From the NCBI GenBank assembly GCA_003694225.1, contig RFKT01000004.1, positions 1-10,170 of the forward strand: a stretch of DNA of 10,170 nt, in the 5' to 3' direction. This DNA comes from Candidatus Dadabacteria bacterium. Lineage in GTDB: Bacteria > Bdellovibrionota_C > UBA2361 > J135. A model generated the notes under the pieces. It had not been told where the DNA came from. It saw only the letters and a list, made by a program, of their open reading frames with translations, and made no database searches. Made by a program: the position numbers and the translations under genes. Positions 1 through 6,831 of the stretch are shown one piece after another; position 1 is the first letter of the stretch; the number at the start of each line of letters is the position of its first letter.

Positions 1-1008
1 AAAAAAACAGAGAGAGAGATAGGATCGGCTAGAAATAAGCTCCGGATGCTCAGAGAAGAGCTATCAGCAAGGAAGGCTAGCCTGTCACAGAAAAAAAAGG
101 CACACGAAAAAGTGAAATCGATTATCAGGCGGCTTAAAACCAAAGAGAAGGCAAAAAAGGATGCTTTAGAAAGCGAACGGCTTTCAGAGCTTCTGGCGGC
201 CAAGAAAGCCTCTAAAAAGAAAGGAAGCTCCAAGAAAAAGAAAAAAGCACACCCTTCCCCCAATATTTCTGATACCCCACCAAACGGAGCAATTGGAGAG
301 ACGGTGCTGAGACAGGTTTCAGCAAACTTAGGCGGAGAGCCTGGGGATCCTAAGAACGAGGTGTCAGACGGCGTTCACCATGCAAAGCTCCTTGAGGACA
401 GCCCCATCCCACTTAATGGTACGGTTCATATTGAAGATAAAGCCAGCGTAAAAAATAAAGGCCTGAGTTTGTCTGATAGCGATCTTTCCATGGCTGATAA
501 TCCCCTTGATGAGAAGGCTTCCATTGAGAGTGGACCCTTAGATATAAAACAGGATAAGGCGTCGCTGGCTGTCGGCAATCCAATAGATCTTGCATCCAGA
601 GTATTTTCTGAATCTTCCCAATCACTGCTTTCGGGGGGAGATGCAAATAACGGACACAATACAGGCAGTCAGCCACTTACACACACTTTTACCGCTAATC
701 ACGGAGGCTCCGGCGCCGATCACCCCCATTTTAGCCGCTTTGCGCAGGAAGTAACGGAATATCTCGAGAGGGTAGAAAGCTGGGAGAACCTAAGAGAGGA
801 AGGCATCGTATTGGGATTCAGAGGCTCAGAAGGAAGAGAGGTGAGAGTAGAGCTTTCAGCCCATAAAGATGGGGGAGTCCGTGTAGCTTTGGTGCCTGAT
901 AGCGCTGCGCGCCAAGTAGGGATGTGGCGTGAAAAGTCCCAGATAGTTAAGGCGCTAAAAGAGGCCGGAATAGAGGTTAAAGAGGTAGTTATCAGGGGGA
1001 GAGCATGA
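1..1008 (+). CDS. 5'-partial coiled-coil protein with SctP/FliK-like C-terminal domain (possible SctO-SctP fusion)
   Basis: The reading frame is open to the first base of the window. The first ATG is at 46, but it has no Shine-Dalgarno sequence at normal spacing, and the charged helical pattern continues upstream of it, so the gene probably begins outside the window. Numbering from that ATG, residues 1-55 are a Lys/Glu-rich predicted coiled coil like the FliJ/SctO stalk proteins. Residues 52-68 are almost pure Lys/Ser/Ala. Residues 70-225 are low-complexity and probably disordered. Residues 229-320 resemble the FliK/SctP switch domain: a VRVEL strand, a short turn, VRVALV, then a helix ending in KEAGIEV and a final EVVIRG strand. 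SctP proteins set needle or hook length and trigger the substrate switch through the SctU cytoplasmic domain. Position just before the SctR-S-T-U genes fits that role. The stop overlaps the next start (ATGA). The SctP call is fold-pattern recognition, not a database match; the SctO part is more speculative. Confidence 0.6.
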   Translation, partial: KKTEREIGSARNKLRMLREELSARKASLSQKKKAHEKVKSIIRRLKTKEKAKKDALESERLSELLAAKKASKKKGSSKKKKKAHPSPNISDTPPNGAIGETVLRQVSANLGGEPGDPKNEVSDGVHHAKLLEDSPIPLNGTVHIEDKASVKNKGLSLSDSDLSMADNPLDEKASIESGPLDIKQDKASLAVGNPIDLASRVFSESSQSLLSGGDANNGHNTGSQPLTHTFTANHGGSGADHPHFSRFAQEVTEYLERVESWENLREEGIVLGFRGSEGREVRVELSAHKDGGVRVALVPDSAARQVGMWREKSQIVKALKEAGIEVKEVVIRGRA

Positions 1009-1310
1009 TCTGGGTTAAGTCAATTGCGCTTTTAGGAGGACTCATTGGCGCCTTTGTTGCTCTGAGGAAACGCCCCAAGGGTATCCTTAAAACAGGCGGT
1101 GAAGAGATTATCTTTCACCATGCAATGCCGCTTAGCCCCAAGGCTAGGCTTGTGCTTATAGAGACAAGGGGAGAGTTCAATCTAATTGGAGTTACAGATT
1201 ACAGCATAAGCCTCATCCGCACCTATACGGATGATTCTGAGAAAGATAAGTCAGATAACTTTAGATCTATAGTGCCAAGGGAAAGGAGGGAAAATGGCAA
1301 CTGCAGCTAA
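1005..1310 (+). CDS. FliO-like single-pass membrane protein of the T3SS export gate
   Basis: This 101-residue protein has one N-terminal membrane segment (about residues 4-20), a basic stop-transfer stretch (RKRP) and a small cytoplasmic domain. That domain carries the pattern of FliO: a phrase of the type 'PLSPKARLVLIE' followed by 'FNLIGVTDYSISLI' (residues 42-71). This matches the family's 'lgpkerlvlvev...llGvT...i.lL' signature. FliO is a flagellar chaperone-like factor that helps assemble the FliP pentamer, and here the gene lies immediately before the FliP homologue SctR. The start overlaps the previous stop by 4 bases and has an AGGGGGA ribosome site at 994-1000. The 3' end overlaps sctR by 17 bases. 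FliO is normally absent from injectisome operons, so this is unusual. The residues after about 75 are hydrophilic and unrecognised. An unrelated small T3SS membrane protein is the alternative. Confidence 0.6.
   Translation: MIWVKSIALLGGLIGAFVALRKRPKGILKTGGEEIIFHHAMPLSPKARLVLIETRGEFNLIGVTDYSISLIRTYTDDSEKDKSDNFRSIVPRERRENGNCS
1284..1290 (+). promoter_or_regulatory. Strong ribosome binding site for sctR
   Basis: AGGAGGG lies 3 bases before the ATG at 1294, inside the end of the upstream FliO-like gene. It is one of the strongest Shine-Dalgarno matches in the window and supports the sctR start despite the 17-base overlap. Confidence 0.75.
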
Positions 1311-1950
1311 TCCTATATGGCTTGTTATAGCTGCATTGGCCTTGGCGCTTCTTCCTGTGCTGGTCGGGGTTGCAACATCTTACCTTAAGATAAGCATTGT
1401 GTTAGGCATGTTTAGAAGCGGCTTGGGAGCCCAGCAGGTTCCAGGAAATATGGTTGTAATGGGGCTTTCAATAGCGATGAGCCTTTATATCCTTTCTCCG
1501 GTTATCGAAGCATCTTTCTATGCGGCAGGAAAGAGCCCGTTGCCCTCTTTGGCTGATGCCCCTTCATATAGCGAGCTTAAGCGTCTTAGCCCTATAGTTA
1601 AGCCGTGGATTGCTTTCTTAAAAAAGCATTCGGGAAAGAGGGAGCTTCAAGCGGTAAGGGAATTTGCCCTTGATGGAAATGGCAGGGAAAAAGAAAACAA
1701 AGTAAGCGATAACCCCCTCTCTTTGCTTGTTGCCTTTATGCTTACTGAGCTTAAGGAAGCGTTTTCGATGGGATTTGTAATCTTACTTCCATTTCTAGTT
1801 ATCGACATGGTTGTGGCGAATATATTGGTTGGTATGGGAATGTTTATGGTAAGCCCGGTTATGGTGGCGCTTCCCTTAAAGCTTCTCCTTTTTATTATGT
1901 GTGACGGATGGATACTGTTAATGAAGGGGCTTATAGAGAGCTATGTTTGA
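1294..1950 (+). CDS. sctR: T3SS export apparatus protein SctR (FliP/YscR/HrcR family)
   Basis: SctR forms the pentamer at the base of the inner-membrane export gate, through which substrates leave the cytoplasm. The 218-residue length is normal for the family. Visible signatures are 'ATSYLKISIVLGMFRSGLGAQQVP' at residues 27-50, equivalent to the 'TSF.K..iVl.llR.AlG.QQ.P' motif. A second block at residues 151-206 contains ELKEAF, FLVIDMVVA, MGMFMVSP, PLKLLLF and DGW. There are about four membrane segments, with a periplasmic loop from about 75 to 140. The wording of the first motif and the lack of a long cleavable signal peptide favour the non-flagellar type over flagellar FliP. Family assignment is certain; injectisome versus flagellar is a judgement. 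The stop overlaps the sctS start by 8 bases, implying translational coupling. Confidence 0.95.
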   Translation: MATAANPIWLVIAALALALLPVLVGVATSYLKISIVLGMFRSGLGAQQVPGNMVVMGLSIAMSLYILSPVIEASFYAAGKSPLPSLADAPSYSELKRLSPIVKPWIAFLKKHSGKRELQAVREFALDGNGREKENKVSDNPLSLLVAFMLTELKEAFSMGFVILLPFLVIDMVVANILVGMGMFMVSPVMVALPLKLLLFIMCDGWILLMKGLIESYV

Positions 1951-2209
1951 CATATATATAAAAGAGACCTTTTTGATGGTGATTATCTTTTCAGCGCTTC
2001 CCCTTGCTGTAAGCTCTTTAGCTGGGCTTATGGTCTCTATTCTTCAGGCCGCCACTCAGGTTCAGGAGCAGTCCATAGTCTTTTTTGCAAAGTTTGCTGC
2101 CATAGTGGTTGCGTTAGCGTTTGCCTCAGATTGGATATGCAGAGAGCTTTCAGTATTTTTCGGAGAAGTTGTTGGGAGTGTGGCTTTACTTGGAAAGATA
2201 CAGTGGTGA
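1943..2209 (+). CDS. sctS: T3SS export apparatus protein SctS (FliQ/YscS/HrcS family)
   Basis: This small hydrophobic protein of 88 residues, the usual length for SctS/FliQ, has two transmembrane helices (about residues 9-36 and 47-70). The family signature is the stretch with LAVSSLAGLMVSILQAATQVQ-type residues (about 21-42), followed by a second helix after EQSIVFFAKF. SctS packs around the outside of the SctR-SctT complex and helps form the helical export gate. The ATG overlaps the end of sctR by 8 bases, so translation is probably coupled. The final codon and stop overlap the GTG start of sctT by 4 bases. Order R-S-T-U is the conserved order of the family. Confidence 0.95.
   Translation: MFDIYIKETFLMVIIFSALPLAVSSLAGLMVSILQAATQVQEQSIVFFAKFAAIVVALAFASDWICRELSVFFGEVVGSVALLGKIQW
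2192..2197 (+). promoter_or_regulatory. Ribosome binding site that fixes the sctT start
   Basis: GGAAAG lies 8 bases before the GTG at 2206. This supports a GTGA overlap start for sctT rather than the in-frame ATG at 2131, which would overlap sctS by 79 bases and add 25 residues unlike any SctT. Confidence 0.6.
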
Positions 2210-3021
2210 CTCAGTATGCAACCGCAAACGGGTTCTTGCCGGCCTTTTTTATGGGATTGGGGTATTTCTCCATTTTCCCCTTCGGATTTAGCCTTGTATC
2301 CATTTTGTTGAGGGTTTTTTTCTCAGCTATACTCGGATTTTCCATTGCTTCCTCTGTATCCTGCGCCGGATCCTCCCCTGTATGGTCATTTGTGTACGGC
2401 TTTCTGGTTGCTCTTCCTGCCGCGCTGTTTGTCTCAATTGCATCCAGTTGGGGCGCTCTGGCTGATATAGGAAGGGGGCAGACTATAGCGTCAGTATATA
2501 ACCCAGACTTTCACTCTCCCTCTTCACAGATGGCGGATGCCATAAAGCGTTTAGGGATAGCGCTTGTCCTTCTTTCAGGAGCAATGGTAGAGGGAGTGGG
2601 AGCGCTATATAGAGGAGGAGGACTTGCACTGAAAGGGGATCCGTTCGTTGTAAGCGTTGAGATGATGGGCGCTATAGGGAGATATCTCTCTTCGCTTTTT
2701 GATATCTATCTTCCCCTTGGTGCTTGTTTTATAGTTGTTGAAGTTGGAGCAGCCTTTTTGGGAAAGGCCATTCCAAAGATATCCCTTTACGGTGAGAGCT
2801 TCTCCATAAAATCAATTGTGCTTTATGGAATCCTAACAGCGATCTCTTTCACTGACTTCTTGCCCGCTGTAAAGACAGTTTCATATGTGCCTTTTAAGCC
2901 CCTTCTTTCTTCTTACGGGTTTGTTGTGGAGGGTGTAGATAAAAAACATAATGGGGCCGACAAAGGGGAAAAAAGCAGCCTTCCAGGGGCGTCTTCCCTC
3001 AATGTCGCCTCTCAGAGATAA
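2206..3021 (+). CDS. sctT: T3SS export apparatus protein SctT (FliR/YscT/HrcT family)
   Basis: SctT/FliR is the single-copy subunit that closes the SctR pentamer in the export gate. From the GTG at 2206 the protein has 271 residues, normal for the family. It has about six hydrophobic segments. The hallmark stretch WGALADIGRGQT (about residues 84-95), followed by NPDFHSPSSQMAD, corresponds to the 'G.liD..RG......nP....S' motif. The region DIYLPLGACFIVVEVG also fits the conserved membrane block. About the last 28 residues form a hydrophilic, Lys/Ser-rich tail of unknown role. The start is a GTG overlapping the sctS stop. The next gene, sctU, follows 15 bases later with a GAGG ribosome site at 3024-3027. 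Confidence 0.92.
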   Translation: MTQYATANGFLPAFFMGLGYFSIFPFGFSLVSILLRVFFSAILGFSIASSVSCAGSSPVWSFVYGFLVALPAALFVSIASSWGALADIGRGQTIASVYNPDFHSPSSQMADAIKRLGIALVLLSGAMVEGVGALYRGGGLALKGDPFVVSVEMMGAIGRYLSSLFDIYLPLGACFIVVEVGAAFLGKAIPKISLYGESFSIKSIVLYGILTAISFTDFLPAVKTVSYVPFKPLLSSYGFVVEGVDKKHNGADKGEKSSLPGASSLNVASQR

Positions 3022-3036
3022 GCGAGGTAAAGACAG

Positions 3037-3819
3037 ATGGCTGAGGAAAAACAATTTAAGCCAACCCCAAAAAAGCTTAAAGAGGCAAGAAAAAAGGGGG
3101 AAGTCTTAAAAAGTCCTATAATTACACAGAGTTGCGTTGTTTTGGCGGTTCTTTCCGTTGTAGGGGTTTTTAGTACTTTAAGTTGGGAAAGCAGTAAAAT
3201 ACTGTTACAATATTCATTAACTGAAGGATTTTATCATCCTGAGAGGGTATTTACTCTCTGGGCGGAAAAGTTAATAGCCGTTGTGGCGTTAGCACTAGGA
3301 ATCGGAGTATTTGTGGGGGTAGCCGTTGAGCTTTTTCAGGTAAAGCCACTTTTTGAGTTTTCACTGGTCTTTCCCAAGAGTGAGAGGTTAAGCCTTGCCA
3401 AGGGCATAAAGAGGATCTTTTCCGGCTTTAAAAGGGTGCCTGAGATAGCGCTAAAAGTGGCCCTTTTAGGGTTAGGATATACGGCGCTTTCAAGGGCCTG
3501 GGTAAGCAGATCTATTGATTTTGCTGTTTCCTTTAATGTCGGCTCTCGGTTTCTTTTTAAGGATATTCTTTTTCGGTCTTTATGTTGCGGGCTTGTTCTT
3601 TTGGGAGCGGCCGGGGCGTTTGAGTACTGGATAAGAAGGAGGAAATATTACAGGGATCTCTCCATGTCGCTTGATGAGGTCAGGAGAGAGACAAAGGAAG
3701 AAGAAGGAGATCCCCACCAAAAATCTTTTAGAAAGGCCCAACACGAGGCTCTGCTGATGCAGGATATAGTACAACGAGTCAGGCGGGCAAAGGTAGTTAT
3801 TGTTGAACCGGATAGTTAA
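3037..3819 (+). CDS. sctU: SctU N-terminal membrane half, ending at the autocleavage site (split SctU/FlhB)
   Basis: SctU/FlhB is the inner-membrane switch protein that changes substrate specificity after self-cleavage at NPTH. This 260-residue protein has the typical N-terminus (FKPTPKKLKEARKKGEV, residues 7-23). It has four membrane segments (about 29-50, 76-100, 135-155, 176-198) and the conserved linker MSLDEVRRETKEEEGDP (210-226). It then has RRAKVVIV (249-256), the strand that precedes NPTH, but reads EPDS where NPTH is expected and stops there. Usual family length is about 340-360. The missing domain, with its ligand-binding and switch surface, is encoded separately at 6515-6769. The downstream DNA is occupied by a different gene in another frame, so this is not a simple frameshift of a longer gene. 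Asn and the Thr/His of NPTH are absent, so autocleavage cannot occur here. The product should behave as a constitutively cleaved form once the C-domain binds. Confidence 0.9.
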   Translation: MAEEKQFKPTPKKLKEARKKGEVLKSPIITQSCVVLAVLSVVGVFSTLSWESSKILLQYSLTEGFYHPERVFTLWAEKLIAVVALALGIGVFVGVAVELFQVKPLFEFSLVFPKSERLSLAKGIKRIFSGFKRVPEIALKVALLGLGYTALSRAWVSRSIDFAVSFNVGSRFLFKDILFRSLCCGLVLLGAAGAFEYWIRRRKYYRDLSMSLDEVRRETKEEEGDPHQKSFRKAQHEALLMQDIVQRVRRAKVVIVEPDS

Positions 3820-3827
3820 ACTGGAAG

Positions 3828-6476
3828 ATGGTAAAGGATAGAGATAGCCGCTTTGGATACCAAAGGCTTTTAAAATACGGCAATACACTTATTATGCGCA
3901 CGGATGCTGATTTTAGCATCGTCGATGTGATAGGAAATTGCGAAGGGTTGGTTGGGCTTGAGCCAGAAAGGATCATAAAGGGCGGTCCAGCTATCTGGGC
4001 GCGACTTATATACAAAGATGATATCCGAAGGCTTACACAGAGAATCAGGGAGATCCACAGCGCCCCCCGCGAGTTTATAGAGGAGTTTAGGGTTGTAAAC
4101 CAAAAGACTGGAAAGGTAAGGCACTTTGTAGCCAGAGGAGTCCCCATATTTTCCGAATACGGCGTACTGGAAGGATGGGAAGGGATAGGTTTAGATACAA
4201 CCGAGATTAAAAAGGCTCAGGAAGAGCTTATGGCGCAAAAGGCAAGGCTTGAAGCTTTGTTTGAGGTGGCAAGGGCTGTGCAGACAAATCTTAGCCCGTC
4301 TCTCGTTGCATTAAAAGGATTAAAGGCGCTTATCCGTGCAACCAGCTCCTCCTCCGGCATGGCGTTTTTATACGATGAAAAGAACGAAGAGTTGGAACTC
4401 ATAGCCGCTGATGGCGTAGGCTCTGCCTATGTAGCTGAGGTGGAAAGAAGGATTAAAGGCCCCTCTCTTGTAAGGCACTCTGTTACCAATAAAAAGGGAA
4501 TCCTTATAGATGATATCCAGAAGGATCCTAGAGCGGCTGTAAAGGTGGCAGAAATGGAGGGTTTAAAGGCGACAATAGTTATGCCGCTAATGGTGAATGA
4601 ATCAGTCTTGGGGGCTATCGTTGTTTTTAGACGCAAAGCTGGCGGCTATAGTGATGCCGATTTTGAACTGGTTTCTGCGGCGGCAAATCAGATTGCGCTT
4701 GCTATACACAAGGCTGAAGCATATGAGCTTGAAAGGAAACAGGCAGGCTATTTCTCCGCTTTATACCGCTTAAGCCATGAGCTTTCTAAAAACTTAACTT
4801 CCCGTGAAATATCACAGCAGGCAATAAAGATTCTCTATCAAGAACTTCCTTGCAAGCGACTTTGGCTGGGGATTTTAAATGAGCAAGGCACCCATATTGT
4901 GGGGCAGGCGGGCTTTGGGCCGGGCATAAGAAAAAGGATAGTGGATATTCAGATAGAGCTTAACCTTGAGCATAATTTCCTTGACAAGGCATTAGAAGAA
5001 AGAAGGCCGGTAGTTGTTCTCCCTGAAGATAAACTTAGATGTTCAGGGCTCACCAAGATATTAAATATGCTCAAGCCGAGGGCTTTCTGCATAGTGCCTC
5101 TTATTTCTATAGGTAAGGTCGTAGGTATTTTGGTTATAGAGCCTACCGTTGGGGCGGGGTTTTTTACTCCGGAAAAGATGGCGTTTCTTAACAGTATGGC
5201 AGGAGAGATTGCAACGATACTGATGGCAAATCGATTTGAATCTCGTATGGCAAAGTCAGACAAGATGAGGATGGCCGGGCTGTTTGCATCCGGTGTTGCA
5301 CACAATTTTAACAATATGCTTCAGGCTATTTTAGGGCAGGCTTCCCTCCTAGAGATGCAGGTAGACCCTGACTCTAACGTGGGTAAGGCGGTGTCTGTGA
5401 TTAAAAGTGCGGCTGGCAGAGGAGCCAGCTTGGTAAAGCAACTGCTAAGCTTCTCTCTTACAGAGGTGCAGAAAAAGGCAAGGGTTTCTATCCCGGATTT
5501 TTTGGAATCCTCAAGGGATCTTTATAGATCTCTCATCGGTTCAACCATAAATGTGGAGTTTGACTTCAGGGGGACTTTGCCCCCTGTTGATATAGATACC
5601 GTCCAGATTCAGCAGGTGATAACAAATATCTTGTTGAATGCAAAAGAAGCTATAGGGGATAAGAAGGACGGAAGGGTTGTGATTTCATGCAGGAGAGTAA
5701 GGCTAAGGTCTGGAGAGATAGATCCTGAGCTTCCACCCGGCGAGTACGTAAGCATAGAGATACGGGATAACGGTGTGGGAATGGATGAGCAGGTGGTTGC
5801 AAGGTGTTTTGAGCCATTTTTTACCACAAAGAACACTGATAGCGTAACAGGGCTTGGGGTTAGTGGAGCTGGATTGGGACTCTCTACGGCATACTCTCTG
5901 GTAAAGCAGCACAATGGGCTTCTCACAGCAAGCAGTGTACTCGGCGAGGGAAGCGCTTTTACAATTTACCTTCCTGTGGGTAAGGAGGAAAGAAGGGGCG
6001 ATTATCTGCCTAACAATGGCACTACTGCCTTAATGGTGTCACTTGACAACACCCAGAAGGTAATAGCCGAGTCGGCGCTTGAGTCAGCCGGCATGGATAT
6101 AGTTTCAGTAGCGACTCTGTCGGAAGCGAAAAGAGTTATGGAATCGTGTTCGGAGATGAAGCTTGTTTTAGTCGATGTAGATCTATTTAGGGATGATATA
6201 GAGCGATTTGTTGCGCTGATTCAGACAAGGTTTAAAAGCGCAAAGATTATCTTATTTACATTTTCTATGCCGAGGTGGAGCTCTGAGTTTTCCGAATATG
6301 ATAACGTGTCTATCTTAGAAAAGCCTGTTGCCATCTGGGCGCTTAGAGAGAAGATATACTCTCTTTTGGGAGGACTAGAGAGCGATCCTTCTTTTCGGTC
6401 GAAGCGCTCCTCTGATAATTCGCGAATATTGTCTGTAATAGAGGGCGGAAAGGCTCAGGGAGGAAAAGCGAAGTAG
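3828..6476 (+). CDS. Cytosolic PAS-GAF-GAF hybrid histidine kinase with C-terminal receiver
   Basis: This 882-residue sensor kinase has no membrane segments. Domains in order: PAS with its C-terminal PAC-type tail (about 13-127), GAF1 (about 135-296), GAF2 (about 308-468), dimerisation/phospho-acceptor helix (about 476-545), HATPase (about 585-716) and a receiver-like domain (about 732-847). The acceptor is His492 in GVAHNFNNML, an H-box of the 'AH.FNN.L' class. The ATPase shows the N-box ILLNAKEAI (601-609), DNGVGM (647-652) and GAGLGLS (680-686). The receiver keeps a likely phospho-Asp783 (VLVDVD), Thr811 and Lys832 (EKPV). Only one acidic residue of the usual N-terminal pair remains (Asp740). 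The signal sensed and the output partner are unknown. The ATG at 3828 has GGAAG touching it, a poor ribosome site, so initiation may be weak or coupled to sctU, which ends 8 bases upstream. It lies between the two halves of SctU, suggesting control of secretion. Confidence 0.93.
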   Translation: MVKDRDSRFGYQRLLKYGNTLIMRTDADFSIVDVIGNCEGLVGLEPERIIKGGPAIWARLIYKDDIRRLTQRIREIHSAPREFIEEFRVVNQKTGKVRHFVARGVPIFSEYGVLEGWEGIGLDTTEIKKAQEELMAQKARLEALFEVARAVQTNLSPSLVALKGLKALIRATSSSSGMAFLYDEKNEELELIAADGVGSAYVAEVERRIKGPSLVRHSVTNKKGILIDDIQKDPRAAVKVAEMEGLKATIVMPLMVNESVLGAIVVFRRKAGGYSDADFELVSAAANQIALAIHKAEAYELERKQAGYFSALYRLSHELSKNLTSREISQQAIKILYQELPCKRLWLGILNEQGTHIVGQAGFGPGIRKRIVDIQIELNLEHNFLDKALEERRPVVVLPEDKLRCSGLTKILNMLKPRAFCIVPLISIGKVVGILVIEPTVGAGFFTPEKMAFLNSMAGEIATILMANRFESRMAKSDKMRMAGLFASGVAHNFNNMLQAILGQASLLEMQVDPDSNVGKAVSVIKSAAGRGASLVKQLLSFSLTEVQKKARVSIPDFLESSRDLYRSLIGSTINVEFDFRGTLPPVDIDTVQIQQVITNILLNAKEAIGDKKDGRVVISCRRVRLRSGEIDPELPPGEYVSIEIRDNGVGMDEQVVARCFEPFFTTKNTDSVTGLGVSGAGLGLSTAYSLVKQHNGLLTASSVLGEGSAFTIYLPVGKEERRGDYLPNNGTTALMVSLDNTQKVIAESALESAGMDIVSVATLSEAKRVMESCSEMKLVLVDVDLFRDDIERFVALIQTRFKSAKIILFTFSMPRWSSEFSEYDNVSILEKPVAIWALREKIYSLLGGLESDPSFRSKRSSDNSRILSVIEGGKAQGGKAK

Positions 6477-6502
6477 CGGTTTTCAAGGAGAGAAATTGTC
6501 GT

Positions 6503-6509
6503 GGGAGGG
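6503..6509 (+). promoter_or_regulatory. Ribosome binding site supporting the TTG start of the SctU C-domain gene
   Basis: GGGAGGG is 5 bases before a TTG at 6515. No ATG or GTG is available in frame between the kinase stop and the conserved part of the protein, so TTG is the most credible start. Confidence 0.6.
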
Positions 6510-6514
6510 TTAAA

Positions 6515-6769
6515 TTGGCAAAGTATAAAAAGGCAGTCGGTCTTGAATATGACCAAAATGGCGACAGGGCTCCTCTTGTCAATTTGAAGGGGGAGGCTCT
6601 CCTTGCGGAGCACATAGTAAAGATTGCTCATAGATATGGAGTGCCAGTTGTTGAAAATAGTGAGCTTGCCTGCGCTTTACACAAGGTGGAGCTTGATGAG
6701 GAGATACCAAAGTCCCTATTTGAGCCGATAGCTATAGTACTGCGGCATCTTAAAAGTGTATTTCGATAA
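6515..6769 (+). CDS. Stand-alone SctU/FlhB C-terminal cytoplasmic domain (FlhX/YlqH-like)
   Basis: This 84-residue protein is the domain missing from the truncated SctU at 3037-3819. It begins with AKYKKAVGLEYD, matching the sequence that follows NPTH in FlhB/SctU ('PTH.AVAL.YD'). It then shows APLVNLKGE (19-27), LAEHIVKIAHRYGVPVVEN (30-48), LACAL (51-55) and EIPKSLFEPIAIVL (63-76), all standard landmarks of the domain in the right order. In FlhB/SctU this domain docks substrates and the SctP ruler. Stand-alone copies are known as FlhX, YlqH, or HP1575 in Helicobacter pylori, where the copy can replace a deleted FlhB C-domain. Here it probably pairs with the truncated SctU, whose final AKVVIV strand should complete the fold. 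The three residues aligned to PTH are KYK. Translation starts at TTG, 38 bases after the kinase stop. The alternative is that it serves a flagellar FlhB elsewhere in the genome. Confidence 0.88.
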   Translation: MAKYKKAVGLEYDQNGDRAPLVNLKGEALLAEHIVKIAHRYGVPVVENSELACALHKVELDEEIPKSLFEPIAIVLRHLKSVFR

Positions 6770-6831
6770 CTTACCGAAGTTCCTGGCTTTGCTTCTTTCC
6801 AACCTGGCTTTAATCTGATAGATGTAGCTCT

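Noticed and set aside
2131..2205. ATG at 2131 as the start of sctT
   Set aside because: It would overlap sctS by 79 bases and add 25 residues that do not resemble SctT. The GTG at 2206 has a ribosome site and a GTGA overlap.
3780..3830. SctU truncation as a single-base frameshift
   Set aside because: No SctU C-domain is encoded in any frame just downstream. That DNA encodes the PAS domain of the kinase, and the C-domain is intact elsewhere.
6782..6811. Direct repeat CCTGGCTTT, two copies in the gap before the FHA gene
   Set aside because: Two nine-base copies with no symmetry or further copies; may be chance.
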